Notes: generated by a model from the letters alone, not told the origin. A DNA stretch of 59,787 nt from Bacteroidota bacterium (GCA_026708685.1 JAPOUL010000032.1:1-59787), one strand, 5' to 3'. Positions 17,314-26,054 are shown, counted from the stretch's first letter. Program-made: numbers and translations.

Positions 17314-18485
17314 TTATGTGCGACGTTTTCGACCTGTTGCCAGACTCTGAGTGCATTGAGTCCAAGAATCTTGGAGATGTCCTCTTCGGTGTAGTTCCTG
17401 CGTAGAAGTTCAGCAATCAGATTGGGGAAGGAGGAGACATCTCCAAGATCTTTGGGGAGCCCAGTCACTCCATCGTAGTCACTGCCCAGCCCCACATGAT
17501 CAACCCCGACCAGTTCAACGATATGATCAATATGATCAACGAGCTCCGGGATGGTTCCTATGGGGTTAGCCTTACGCGTGGATTCACGATATAGAAATCC
17601 TTCCCTGCTACTGAGAGACATGCCATTTTCTTCAAGATAGGTGCTAATCGATCGGGCGAGTGCATCGTTGCGCTCACGAAGTTCATTGCGAATGAACGAA
17701 GCGCCAAAGCCGACCATGACGACTCCTCCCTGCTCTGCTGTGGCACGAATCAGGTCATCGCTCAAATTCCTTTCCCATCCCGGCGTGAAGTGCCGAGCTG
17801 ATGAGTGGGTTGCAAGAACAGGTGCTTTGCTGAGACGCAGTACCTGTGCAATGCTGCTGTCGGTCAAATGAGAAATATCAATGATGATTCCCAATCGATT
17901 CATGTGATCAACTATCGTTTCTCCGAAGGGGCTGAGTCCACCCCAGGTTCGGGTGGAATCATAGGAGGAGTCGGAGATATGATTATCCCGTCCATGCGTG
18001 AGGGTGATATAACGTATTCCACGTGCATAGAAGTGCTCCAGAGCTTCAATATCTTCAATGGGAGCACCGTTCTCCATCCCTAACGGGAGAGAAACGAGTC
18101 CAGCATGTTTGTGGTCAAGGATCTGGGATGAATGGGTTGCCATCGCAAACTTATCGGGTGCGTGGGCAGCGATCTGTTCCACCAGATCAATGAGAGAATC
18201 AGCAAGATGGCGTGCAGACCCTGGGATGTCCTGACGGGCAGGGGGAATATAGATGGACATGAATGGAGCGTTCAGTCCGCCAGCCACCGCTTTGGGGTAA
18301 TCAAAATCTCCACCAAAACTTTCCTGACTGATGTCTTCGGTGTATCGGGTCATTCGATAGGGTAAATCGATATGACCATCAATGATCAGATGCTCATCAG
18401 CGATCCTCTGAGCTTCTTGAAGGATAGAATCTTGAGAACAGCTCATCAAAAAAAGAAGAGAAAAAAGAACAAATACACGTATCAT
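17271..18485 (-). CDS. Membrane dipeptidase (peptidase M19), lipoprotein
   Basis: Zinc dipeptidase of the renal-dipeptidase family, 404 residues. The signal MIRVFVLFSLLFLMSC ends in a lipobox with Cys at residue 16. Zinc-ligand motifs are visible: IIDGHIDLP (His-x-Asp), the bridging Glu in LGMENGAPI, ITLTHGRDN, DISHLTDSS and the second-site LATHSSARHF. The C-terminal VDHVGLGSDYDGV is diagnostic. It is likely outer- or inner-membrane anchored and acts on periplasmic dipeptides. Its start overlaps the rny stop by 4 bases (18482-18485), indicating translational coupling. Confidence 0.92.
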   Translation of the reverse strand: MIRVFVLFSLLFLMSCSQDSILQEAQRIADEHLIIDGHIDLPYRMTRYTEDISQESFGGDFDYPKAVAGGLNAPFMSIYIPPARQDIPGSARHLADSLIDLVEQIAAHAPDKFAMATHSSQILDHKHAGLVSLPLGMENGAPIEDIEALEHFYARGIRYITLTHGRDNHISDSSYDSTRTWGGLSPFGETIVDHMNRLGIIIDISHLTDSSIAQVLRLSKAPVLATHSSARHFTPGWERNLSDDLIRATAEQGGVVMVGFGASFIRNELRERNDALARSISTYLEENGMSLSSREGFLYRESTRKANPIGTIPELVDHIDHIVELVGVDHVGLGSDYDGVTGLPKDLGDVSSFPNLIAELLRRNYTEEDISKILGLNALRVWQQVENVAHNYDFEMNSDTNEDT

Positions 18486-20179
18486 CGGGCTACAGAGGTT
18501 TTTCGAATTTCACGGATAACGGTCACATTGACTTGACCAGGGTAGGTTAGCTCATTTTGGATGCGAGAAGAGATATTGATCGCTAGTTCACGGGTTCCTT
18601 GATCAGAAACTTTAGCATACTCCGCGATCACACGAAGCTCTCTTCCCCCCTGAATGGCGTATGCGAGGCTGACACCATCAAACGAAAGAGCGATGTGTTC
18701 CATATCCTGAAGGCGTTCAAAATACTCATCTCTGCGAATATTTCGGGCTCCGGGACGAGCACCGCTGATGGCATCGCACACTTGCACAATGGGTGCATAC
18801 AGAGATGTCATTTCTATCTCATCGTGATGGGATCCAACGGCATTGCAGATATGCCTTTTCTCCTGATACCGTTTACAGTAGTCCATGCCAACCAGTGCGT
18901 GCGATCGGTCCTCCGATTCCTGTAACACCTTGCCGATATCATGCAGGAGTCCAGCACGTCTGGCAGTATGAGGATTCAGGTTCATTTCGGCAGCCATGAT
19001 GGAGCAGAGGCGAGCGACCTGAATGCTGTGATTGAGTAAATTTTGACCATAACTTGTACGGTACTTCATTTTCCCAACGATGGAAACAAGTTCCTTGTGC
19101 ATGCCTCTGAGTTTCAGGTCAAGGAGCGTTCGCTCCCCGAGGGTGCGAATTTCCTCTTCAACAGATTTCGTTGCTTTGGCAACAATGCGCTCAATTGCTC
19201 TTGGATGGATACGACCATCTCGGATGAGATTGTTGAGTGCGAGGCGTGCAATTTCGCGACGATAGGGGTCAAACGAACTGATGACGATGGCACCTGGGGT
19301 ATCATCAATCAGGATGTCAACACCCGTGGCTGCTTCAAAGGCCTGAACATTTCGGCCCTCTCTTCCGATCACCCTACCTTTGATATCATCGGATGGAATA
19401 GAGACCACGGACACCGAGTGAGATTCTGCTTCATCCGATGCAAGACGCTGCATGGTGGTGAGGACAATTTTGTGGGCCTCATCTTTTGCAGTCGCCTCTG
19501 CCTGATCACGCAGTTCCAGAAGTTCAAGTGCGATATCCTCCTGTGCTTTTTCAAGGAGTTCCTCCCGTAAGTGACGACGAGCCTCTGATTGGGTCAAATC
19601 AGCAATCAACTCCAGTTTTTGGAGGCGATCATGGATCAAAGAATCCAGACGGGACTGTCGGGACTCCAGATCATGTTTGAGAGCATCAACGGAGGCAAGT
19701 TCACGTTCTGCTCTATCAGACAAATGTTCAAGCTCTGTTCTGAGTTTTTCAGCCTGACGTTTTGTCTTTTCAGTCTCGGTTTGAAGCAATTCCGTGACTT
19801 GAGTTGCTTCGTACAGAATATTCTGTTTCTTTGTTAAGCGCCGATTCCTGTTGTTGAGTTTCTTCCGAATACGGTCATTTTTTTGCCTCAATTGGCGTTT
19901 TTCCTGTTCAAAAGACTCGCGCTCTTTATTGAGGGCAGCTTCTTGATGATGAAGTTCAGTACGTTCATGTTCAAAAGTTGCTTGAGTCGTTTTGATCACC
20001 TCTTCTTTCAAGGCGATAGATTCTTCCTCTGCAACAGCTAAAATCGATGCAGCTTCCTGACGGGCTTGATTCAATAGACCGCGGGAACGAACCGAAAGGA
20101 TCCACCATGTTAGAGTCACTCCAGCACCAAACGCAAGTATGCATGCAATCAACAACAGGACGGCCTGCATGCCGTCCAT
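18482..20179 (-). CDS. rny: Ribonuclease Y
   Basis: Membrane-tethered endoribonuclease starting mRNA decay, 565 residues. Helix 5-27 (AVLLLIACILAFGAGVTLTWW) is followed by a long charged coiled coil to about residue 205. A KH domain comes next (VSIPSDDIKGRVIGREGRNV), then an HD domain with AGLLHDIGKVLQ and the later AVGSHHDEIEMTS. Length and order match the family. It is downstream of zapA and the 6S-like RNA and coupled to the M19 dipeptidase. Confidence 0.96.
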   Translation of the reverse strand: MDGMQAVLLLIACILAFGAGVTLTWWILSVRSRGLLNQARQEAASILAVAEEESIALKEEVIKTTQATFEHERTELHHQEAALNKERESFEQEKRQLRQKNDRIRKKLNNRNRRLTKKQNILYEATQVTELLQTETEKTKRQAEKLRTELEHLSDRAERELASVDALKHDLESRQSRLDSLIHDRLQKLELIADLTQSEARRHLREELLEKAQEDIALELLELRDQAEATAKDEAHKIVLTTMQRLASDEAESHSVSVVSIPSDDIKGRVIGREGRNVQAFEAATGVDILIDDTPGAIVISSFDPYRREIARLALNNLIRDGRIHPRAIERIVAKATKSVEEEIRTLGERTLLDLKLRGMHKELVSIVGKMKYRTSYGQNLLNHSIQVARLCSIMAAEMNLNPHTARRAGLLHDIGKVLQESEDRSHALVGMDYCKRYQEKRHICNAVGSHHDEIEMTSLYAPIVQVCDAISGARPGARNIRRDEYFERLQDMEHIALSFDGVSLAYAIQGGRELRVIAEYAKVSDQGTRELAINISSRIQNELTYPGQVNVTVIREIRKTSVAR

Positions 20180-20241
20180 GAGTAGTGTAGTTAGTTAAAA
20201 ATAGCCTATACTGATAAGCATCAGTAAGAGTTCCAAATAGA

Positions 20242-20422
20242 GCACATGCGTCCGCAGCGGGGGGTGTGAACCCTAATCTACATGATTGGGTGCAGCTCAA
20301 ATCTTTCCATGATCCCCTGCGGTGAACGATCCATTAGGATTGGGGCCTAATGTCCAGATTTGAAGTCAACTCCCTTTGAACGATATTGACGGTTCACGTG
20401 CCTAACCGCCACGGACGCGTGC
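20242..20422 (-). ncRNA. ssrS: 6S RNA (SsrS) candidate
   Basis: The 181-nt minus-strand segment between zapA and rny folds as one long rod. Its 5' end GCACGCGTCCG (20412-20422) pairs with CGGACGCATGTGC (20242-20254). Inward, GTGAACC (20391-20397) pairs with GGTTCAC (20266-20272), and after a large open bubble TCAAATCT (20356-20363) pairs with AGATTTGA (20297-20304). A terminal hairpin, CATTAGG with CCTAATG (20332-20352), closes it. A bulged rod with a central single-stranded bubble and a position just downstream of zapA are hallmarks of 6S RNA, which binds the housekeeping RNA polymerase. A small hairpin ACTGAT-GCTT-ATCAGT follows downstream (about 20209-20224) and may be part of the 3' end. 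Confidence 0.75.
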
Positions 20423-20458
20423 ATTCAACGCAAACACCACAGAAGCCGTTGTGTTCCG

Positions 20459-20770
20459 CTATGAGGACTCAGTTGAAGTCTGCTGTGATACTAAAGCAAT
20501 GACACGATCCATGTAATCCACTTCATGATCTATGGATGTGAGCAGGTCATTGGAAGATTCCTGTTCCTGATACAGTTCTTGGGCCAGTTCCAGGGCGATG
20601 AAGACAGCGGCTACCAGATCGGGTTGATCACCGTATTGTTGGGTAAACGATGCCTTCCTCTCATTGAGGTTTTCAGCCAGATGAGTCACCATCTCATAAT
20701 CATCAGGATTGATCAGTATACGATAGTCCCGTTCAAAGATGCGCAGATTAACAGATTGCTGGCTCATCAA
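20459..20770 (-). CDS. zapA: Cell division protein ZapA
   Basis: The product is 103 residues. The N-terminal domain has V-N-L-R-I-F-E-R-D-Y-R-I-L-I and D-D-Y-E-M-V-T-H-L-A-E-N-L-N-E-R. The middle holds L-V-A-A-V-F-I-A-L-E-L-A-Q-E-L, followed by a short coiled coil, as in ZapA. ZapA cross-links FtsZ filaments. It overlaps the upstream coiled-coil gene by 4 bases and precedes the 6S-like RNA, a common arrangement. Confidence 0.85.
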   Translation of the reverse strand: MMSQQSVNLRIFERDYRILINPDDYEMVTHLAENLNERKASFTQQYGDQPDLVAAVFIALELAQELYQEQESSNDLLTSIDHEVDYMDRVIALVSQQTSTESS

Positions 20771-21102
20771 TCAGATTTCTTGTCTTCCTTGATGAGGTAG
20801 TCGTCAATCGTTTGAATGAATGAGTTGACGCGGGCGAGAAGCTCTTCTCGGTTCTCCTCAAAATTCACGGAAGTGACGCGAGATTTGATTTTGGGACTTG
20901 ATTCAAGTTCAAGGATGCGTTGCGTCAGATCTTGATTTTCATTTCTCAATCGATCAAGTTCCTTGACGAGAATTTGTACCCGATCGCGTAAACGCCGCAG
21001 GGATACGGATCCTCTGGACACCGTTGACGACGGTGATGCTATCTCAGGCTCAGTTTGCTGAGTTGAGGATGGCGGTGCACTATATTTTTTTTCAACATCC
21101 AT
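20767..21102 (-). CDS. Small coiled-coil protein upstream of zapA (ZapB-like position)
   Basis: The product is 111 residues. A Ser/Pro-rich disordered head of about 35 residues is followed by a coiled coil (RDRVQILVKELDRLRNENQD) and a helical tail (ELLARVNSFIQTIDDYL). Sequence alone cannot name it. Its 4-base overlap with zapA and its short coiled-coil form suggest a divisome accessory protein. It is preceded by a weak terminator after pheT. Confidence 0.7.
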   Translation of the reverse strand: MDVEKKYSAPPSSTQQTEPEIASPSSTVSRGSVSLRRLRDRVQILVKELDRLRNENQDLTQRILELESSPKIKSRVTSVNFEENREELLARVNSFIQTIDDYLIKEDKKSD

Positions 21103-21124
21103 GAGATGAACCTAAAAATAGTTT

Positions 21125-21148
21125 AACCTTGATGGTAAGGTAAAGGTT
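21125..21148 (-). terminator. Weak terminator after pheT
   Basis: On the minus strand AACCTT (21143-21148) pairs with AAGGTT (21125-21130) across 12 nt and is followed by AAACTATTTTTAGG. The stem is short, so part of the transcription may run into the coiled-coil/zapA genes. Confidence 0.4.
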
Positions 21149-21171
21149 CAATATACGGATGTTAATCTATA

Positions 21172-23622
21172 TTATGACCGTAGGATTGCATTAAATTGTT
21201 TAGAAAGAACATCAACAATTTTCTGCATGACGCGATCAATCTCTTTGTCGGTTAGGGTACGGTCAGCACCAAAGCGTAGGGAGAATGCAATGCTTTTTTG
21301 TCCCGCTGGAATCTGATCACCAGTGTAGATGTCAAACACATTCACCTCCTTGAGCAGAGGTTTGCCCGCTGTTTGCAGGGTCGATAGAAGGGAGCCTACG
21401 GATTGAGATTCTTCAACAGAGATGGCAAGGTCGCGTTCAACAATGGGATAGAGTGAAATTGGAGTGAAAGCCGTTGGCGGTTTTTGATCATACAATTCAA
21501 GGAGTCGCGTCCAGTTAAAATCTGCAAAAAAAACGGGGTGGGGGAGTTCGTAGTAGTCTTGAATCGAATCTGCAAGTTTTGCAATCGTTGCACACCGGAG
21601 ATTTTCAGTAGCCAGGGTAATATGATATTCGGTGATTTCGGTCGGTTGATCATGGAATTGCATCTCAAATGGATTCAGCTGTAGGGTATCGAAAAGGAGG
21701 GACATATCTCCCTTAAGATCAAAAAAATCAGCCATTCGAGAACTCGTATCCCAGCTGGATGGATTTAAGGGACCGCTGATGCCAATGAGAAGGGCATCAT
21801 ATTCGGAATAATGTTCAAGAAACGTAGACTGAGCAGAACCCTGGTGGAACACATGTCCAAATTCATAAAAGCGAAGCACAGGCTGAGAGTGGCGAACATT
21901 GTGTTTCATGACCGAGAGCATCCCTGGCAGCAGGGATGGTCTCAGGGTTGCCATAGAGGAGGACACGGCATTGAGGGTGCGTACGGGTGGGGCTTCAACT
22001 CCCAAGACACCCTGACTGAACTGGGAAGCTACATCATCGGGCAATAGACTGTTCGTGTATATTTCACGGAATCCGTTCCCCGTTAAAAAAGAGACCACCT
22101 CGTCACGTGCCTGATCACTGGGCCGTGCAAGGGGGGCAGGCAGTTGAAGGGGAGTGTGGGAATGCAAGGGGATTTGATCATAGCCATGAATCCGAGCAAT
22201 TTCTTCAATCAGATCAATTTCGCCAAAGATATCAGGTCGGTGTGATGGAACAGTGCAGGATAGAACTCCATCGGTTTTCTCATCTACATGGAATCCAAGT
22301 GATACAAGGATTTGAGTGACATGACGATGTGTAATCTCAATGCCAAGAATGGCATGAATCCGTGAAAGGCGTAGATCTAAGGTAGGAAGAGGTTGAGGGT
22401 GGGGATGGATATCGATGATGCCATTCACTACGGATCCACCAGCGATCTCGTTGATCAGCTGGACAGCGCGCATGGCTGCCCAGGGCTGAAGTTGTGCATC
22501 GACTCCCCGCTCAAATCGGTAAGAAGCATCGGTAGAGATCCCTAATGACTTGGCAGAGCGGCGGGTACCTGAAGGATCAAACCAGGCACTTTCAATCAGG
22601 ATATTTGTGGTAGAATCATCCACCTCGGAGTTTTTACCTCCCATGATTCCACCGATAGCTATGGGCTGGTGTCCATCACAAATCAAGGCAACTCCACTGT
22701 CAAGTACATGATGTTTTTCGTCCAGTGTGATAAATTCCTCTCCTGAAACCGATGAACGTACAACAATCTGTTTGTTGGAGATCAGGTCATAGTTAAATGC
22801 ATGTAGCGGCTGACCACATTCGTACATGACAAAGTTTGTGATATCAACGACATTGTTGATGGATCGCAGTCCAACGGATTCTAGTCTTCGTTGGAGCCAT
22901 GGCGGAGATGGTGCAACGGTCACATTTTGAACCATCATCGCTGTGTAACGGCCACAGAGTTCAGGGCAGTGAATCTCAACATCAAGATGCTGGTCCATGT
23001 CTCCAGTGGATGATGGAGGGGTAATGTCAGGGAGACGCAGGGGTACATCACGGAGAGCCGCAAGATCTCGGGCTACGCCGATGTGACAGGTAGCATCGGG
23101 TCGGTTAGGGGTAATGCTCAGGTCAAAACAAACATCTTCGGTCAGATCGCATTCTCGGCGAAGATAGTCTAGCAGAGGCTCTCCAATCACAGAATGATCC
23201 GAAAGGACCATGATACCATCATGGTCGTCCGAAAGCCCTAACTCATCCTCCGCACAGATCATTCCAGTAGATATTTCTCCACGTATTTTTGCTTTTTTGA
23301 TCTTGATCGATTTGCCATGGAGTGTCAATGTAGTTCCTACGGTGGCAACTGCCACGCGTTGACCAACCTCTACATTTGGAGCTCCGCAGACAATCTGCAA
23401 GGATTGGGGTTCCCCAAGAGTGACTTCACAAAGACGGAGGCGATCTGCATTTGGATGGGACTGAACCGATAGAATTTGTCCAACGATCACCCCATCAAGA
23501 GACAGACCTATTTGATCTACATGTTCTACCTCTAGTCCAGACATGGTCAGAGCATTCCCGACTTGCTGTGGGGGCCACTGATGATTTACGTATTTGGTCA
23601 GCCAGTTGTAGGAGATCTTCAT
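21172..23622 (-). CDS. pheT: Phenylalanine-tRNA ligase beta subunit
   Basis: The product is 816 residues, normal for PheT. It begins MKISYNWLTKYVNH. A tRNA-binding EMAP-like domain follows (about 40-150, with HPNADRLRLCEVTLG). The B3/B4 editing core comes next, then B5 with VPSHRPDIFGEIDLIEEIARIHGYD. A class II-like core follows, and a C-terminal ferredoxin-fold anticodon domain (PIVERDLAISVE, and FSLRFGADRTLTDKEI near the end). It starts 3 bp after the pheS stop and is co-transcribed with it. Confidence 0.97.
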   Translation of the reverse strand: MKISYNWLTKYVNHQWPPQQVGNALTMSGLEVEHVDQIGLSLDGVIVGQILSVQSHPNADRLRLCEVTLGEPQSLQIVCGAPNVEVGQRVAVATVGTTLTLHGKSIKIKKAKIRGEISTGMICAEDELGLSDDHDGIMVLSDHSVIGEPLLDYLRRECDLTEDVCFDLSITPNRPDATCHIGVARDLAALRDVPLRLPDITPPSSTGDMDQHLDVEIHCPELCGRYTAMMVQNVTVAPSPPWLQRRLESVGLRSINNVVDITNFVMYECGQPLHAFNYDLISNKQIVVRSSVSGEEFITLDEKHHVLDSGVALICDGHQPIAIGGIMGGKNSEVDDSTTNILIESAWFDPSGTRRSAKSLGISTDASYRFERGVDAQLQPWAAMRAVQLINEIAGGSVVNGIIDIHPHPQPLPTLDLRLSRIHAILGIEITHRHVTQILVSLGFHVDEKTDGVLSCTVPSHRPDIFGEIDLIEEIARIHGYDQIPLHSHTPLQLPAPLARPSDQARDEVVSFLTGNGFREIYTNSLLPDDVASQFSQGVLGVEAPPVRTLNAVSSSMATLRPSLLPGMLSVMKHNVRHSQPVLRFYEFGHVFHQGSAQSTFLEHYSEYDALLIGISGPLNPSSWDTSSRMADFFDLKGDMSLLFDTLQLNPFEMQFHDQPTEITEYHITLATENLRCATIAKLADSIQDYYELPHPVFFADFNWTRLLELYDQKPPTAFTPISLYPIVERDLAISVEESQSVGSLLSTLQTAGKPLLKEVNVFDIYTGDQIPAGQKSIAFSLRFGADRTLTDKEIDRVMQKIVDVLSKQFNAILRS

Positions 23623-23625
23623 GGA

Positions 23626-24657
23626 TCAAAACTGAGATAGGAATCGGTTATCATTTTCATAGAGAACTCGAATATCCTGAATTCCATAATGAAGCATGGC
23701 GGGTCGCTCAACTCCCATTCCAAAAGCATAGCCCGTGTAACGTTCAGCGTCTATGCCAACCGCCTGAAGAACATTGGGATGGACCATCCCACTTCCCAAA
23801 ACCTCCATCCAGCGCCCTCCATTTGGATGATCAGGCAGTTCCCACCACACATCCAGCTCAGCACTTGGTTCAGTAAATGGGAAAAAGCTGGGTCTATATC
23901 TCAGTTTTACATCATGACCAAAAAAGGATTGGGCAAAACTGTAGATTGTTGTCTTGAGATCGGCCATCGTGACTCCTTCATCCACGACCAAGCCCTCCAC
24001 CTGATGAAATAAACAGTAGGACTTGTAGGTAATGGTTTCATTTCGATAGACCCGACCGGGTGCAATGAGGCGAAAGGGAGGTTTTCCATCCAGCATTGCA
24101 CGGATTTGGACTGGAGAGGTGTGGGTGCGCATCAAGATGTGCGATGAATGCTGATGTCCCTCATCAATAAACAGGGTATCCTGCATATCCCGTGCTGGAT
24201 GATCATCAGGGAAATTCAGTGCCGTAAAGTTGTGCCAGTCATCCTCCATTTCTGGGCCCTCAGCAATGTTAAATCCCATTCGGTTAAAGATATCGGTGAT
24301 TTTGGTCAGGGCTAGGGAAATAGGATGACGCGAACCTTTCCACCGGTGCTGGCGGCCGGGGAGGGTAAGGTCAATTTGGGATGCAGCAGTGGAATCCTTT
24401 GCTACCTTGGAATGTGCCTCTGCAAGCGTGGACTGGGCGGTGTTGCGTAAAGCGTTTAACAACTGTCCTGCTTCACGACGGTCCGTTTTGGGTAAGTGTG
24501 GAATTACTTTAAAAAGCTGGGTAATGATTCCACGCTTTTGTCCGAGATAATGAACCCTGAACTCTTCGGCCTCAGAGGTGGACAGGAGGTGAGCAGTGGC
24601 AATCTCTCTATTGAGATCAGCCACGGTAGACTTAAGGCTCTCTATGGTGTTATCCAT
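23626..24657 (-). CDS. pheS: Phenylalanine-tRNA ligase alpha subunit
   Basis: Catalytic subunit of 343 residues. An N-terminal coiled coil (about 1-90) is followed by the class II core: GFNIAEGPEMEDDWHNFTAL, DTLFIDE, LLRTHTS-type HILMRTHTSPVQIR, CLFHQVEGLVVDEG, and motif 3 in the YAFGMGVERPAML stretch. Its ATG is only 8 bp after the T-run of a strong terminator, so expression requires readthrough or antitermination (see the leader peptide and attenuator entries). Confidence 0.97.
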   Translation of the reverse strand: MDNTIESLKSTVADLNREIATAHLLSTSEAEEFRVHYLGQKRGIITQLFKVIPHLPKTDRREAGQLLNALRNTAQSTLAEAHSKVAKDSTAASQIDLTLPGRQHRWKGSRHPISLALTKITDIFNRMGFNIAEGPEMEDDWHNFTALNFPDDHPARDMQDTLFIDEGHQHSSHILMRTHTSPVQIRAMLDGKPPFRLIAPGRVYRNETITYKSYCLFHQVEGLVVDEGVTMADLKTTIYSFAQSFFGHDVKLRYRPSFFPFTEPSAELDVWWELPDHPNGGRWMEVLGSGMVHPNVLQAVGIDAERYTGYAFGMGVERPAMLHYGIQDIRVLYENDNRFLSQF

Positions 24658-24665
24658 TATTCAAT

Positions 24666-24698
24666 AAAAAACCCGCCAGCCTGAAATACAGGGGCGGG
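24666..24698 (-). terminator. pheST attenuator terminator
   Basis: On the minus strand CCCGCCCCTG pairs with CAGG-CT-GGCGGG around a TATTT loop, and six T follow directly. It is GC-rich and strong, and ends 8 bp before the pheS ATG. Its 5' arm contains GCCCC (24691-24695), which can instead pair with GGGGC (24721-24725), giving an antiterminator. Confidence 0.88.
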
Positions 24699-24714
24699 AA
24701 TGTACATACCGTAC

Positions 24715-24746
24715 TCATCGGCCCCAGCCAGATCAGATGCCGATGA
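24715..24746 (-). promoter_or_regulatory. pheST attenuator upstream hairpin and antiterminator segment
   Basis: TCATCGGC (24739-24746), overlapping the last leader codons just after the Phe codons, pairs with GCCGATGA (24715-24722). Its 3' arm adjoins GGGGC (24721-24725), which is complementary to the terminator 5' arm. A ribosome paused on the Phe codons would cover the first arm and free the antiterminator. A ribosome at the leader stop would cover GGGGC and allow the terminator. This is the classic attenuation logic. Confidence 0.7.
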
Positions 24747-24777
24747 AGAAAAAAGAATGTACTGAATAGGGTATCAT
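24733..24777 (-). CDS. pheST leader peptide (14 aa, three consecutive Phe)
   Basis: An ATG three bases after the rplT stop opens a 14-codon frame reading MIPYSVHSFFFIGI and ending in TGA. The three Phe codons (TTT TTC TTC) lie just before the base of the first attenuator hairpin. The peptide is short, Phe-rich and directly followed by competing hairpins and a strong terminator before pheS, like the pheST leader known from E. coli. It may be translated by ribosomes finishing rplT. The regulatory role is inferred from the arrangement. Confidence 0.75.
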   Translation of the reverse strand: MIPYSVHSFFFIGI

Positions 24778-24780
24778 TAC

Positions 24781-25137
24781 CTAATTCTCAGACTGTTGAG
24801 CCTGCTTGACGACCTGAGCAAAAATGTCAGGTTCATTCATGGCAAGGTCTGCAAGAACCTTGCGATTGAGTGTGATTTCCTGCTGTCGCAGAGCAAATGC
24901 AAGACGTGAATAGGTTGTGCCATGGAGTCGTGCGGCAGCATTGATACGGCTAATCCATAGCCGCCGAAAGTGCTGTTTACGCTTGCGCCGATCGCGGTAG
25001 GAGTACTGTAGTCCTTTGTCGACAGCATGTTTGGCAACGGTATACACCTTGCTACGGCTTCCCCAGTATCCCTTGGCAAGCCGAAGAACTTTTTTTCTTC
25101 GCTGACGGGAAGCAACTCTGTTACGTGCTCGTGGCAT
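24781..25137 (-). CDS. rplT: Ribosomal protein L20
   Basis: The product is 118 residues and starts [20 protein letters not shown]. It contains [20 protein letters not shown] and the typical [10 protein letters not shown] motif. L20 binds 23S rRNA early in 50S assembly and in many bacteria represses its own operon. It is the third gene after infC and rpmI, followed directly by the pheST leader. Confidence 0.98.
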   Translation of the reverse strand: MPRARNRVASRQRRKKVLRLAKGYWGSRSKVYTVAKHAVDKGLQYSYRDRRKRKQHFRRLWISRINAAARLHGTTYSRLAFALRQQEITLNRKVLADLAMNEPDIFAQVVKQAQQSEN

Positions 25138-25155
25138 AATTCAAAAAGGTTACGA

Positions 25156-25356
25156 TCATGTAGAGGATCCCAACAGCCGATTGATCCGCGGTTCATCGCT
25201 TTTGTCAATGAGGGTTTTTTTGCCCAGTTCGCGTTTACGCTTTCGGCTTTTCTTGGTCAGGATGTGACTTTTGTACGCATGTGCACGCTTCAGTCGCCCC
25301 GAACCGGTGCGAGAGAAACGTTTTTTTGCGCCACTGTTTGACTTAATCTTTGGCAT
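25156..25356 (-). CDS. rpmI: Ribosomal protein L35
   Basis: A basic 66-residue protein starting [20 protein letters not shown], with [19 protein letters not shown] as in L35. The frame is open seven codons further upstream, but ATG 25356 is the normal start. It lies between infC and rplT. Confidence 0.97.
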   Translation of the reverse strand: MPKIKSNSGAKKRFSRTGSGRLKRAHAYKSHILTKKSRKRKRELGKKTLIDKSDEPRINRLLGSST

Positions 25357-25408
25357 GAGAAAATGAATCAGAATCACGGTAAACGAACCAGTGAACCAAG
25401 GGTTCCGA

Positions 25409-25930
25409 TTATTTTTGCTTTAACGGTGCTAGGATAGCAGTCATTCGGCGCCCTTCCATTCGAGGCTCCTGATCAATCTTTGAAACCTCATTGAGTGCTT
25501 CCACCAGCCGTGCAAGAATATCCATCCCCTGATTTTTATAGATGATATCACGTCCTCGGAACTGAACATAGGCACGCACTTTGTGCCCACTTAAGAGAAA
25601 CTCACGGGCATGCTTGGTTTTGAATTCAAAGTCATGCGTATCTGTGCGTGGACGAAAGCGAATTTCCTTGAGTTGGGTCTGGTGCTGCTTTTTACGGGAC
25701 TCCCGTTCTTTTTTGCTTTTCTCATAGAGGTATTTTCCATAGTCCATGATTTTACAGACTGGAGGATTTGCGTGAGGTGCAATCTCTACGAGATCCAGAT
25801 TTTGGCTCTCGGCCATGTACAGTGCTTTTTCAAGGGAGTACACGCCATGTTTTCCCTTAGGATCAACCACCCGAACTTGGGGGGCATCAATCACATCATT
25901 GATGCGAGTTTGTATATCTTTTGCGATGAT
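25409..25930 (-). CDS. infC: Translation initiation factor IF-3, probable non-AUG start
   Basis: IF-3 keeps the 30S subunit free and proofreads start codons. The core from 25894 has [20 protein letters not shown], then [13 protein letters not shown], the linker helix rich in Lys/Glu, and the C-terminal domain ending [12 protein letters not shown]. The frame stays open upstream and reads [15 protein letters not shown], which matches the conserved IF-3 N-terminus (R-I-N-D/E). No ATG exists there. ATC codons at 25925-25930 are the best starts, and GTG 25894 would delete conserved residues. A rare AUU/AUC-type start is a known autoregulatory feature of infC. Confidence 0.9.
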   Translation of the reverse strand: MIAKDIQTRINDVIDAPQVRVVDPKGKHGVYSLEKALYMAESQNLDLVEIAPHANPPVCKIMDYGKYLYEKSKKERESRKKQHQTQLKEIRFRPRTDTHDFEFKTKHAREFLLSGHKVRAYVQFRGRDIIYKNQGMDILARLVEALNEVSKIDQEPRMEGRRMTAILAPLKQK

Positions 25931-25977
25931 GGTATGAGTTAGTTCTAGAATACAACGAGTAAGAATGTGAATTCTTA

Positions 25978-26054
25978 TGGTGGGTCCTAATGGATTTGAA
26001 CCATCGACCTCTACGATGTCAACGTAGCGCTCTAACCAACTGAGCTAAGGACCC
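25978..26054 (-). tRNA. tRNA-Val (GAC), CCA encoded
   Basis: A full cloverleaf on the minus strand. Acceptor GGGTCCT pairs with AGGACCC, the D arm is AGCTCAGTTGGTTAGAGC, the anticodon stem is CTACG/CGTAG with loop TTGACAT giving anticodon GAC, and the T arm is GATGG-TTCAAAT-CCATT. ACCA follows the acceptor, so the CCA end is genomic. It lies about 50 bp before infC on the same strand. Confidence 0.95.
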
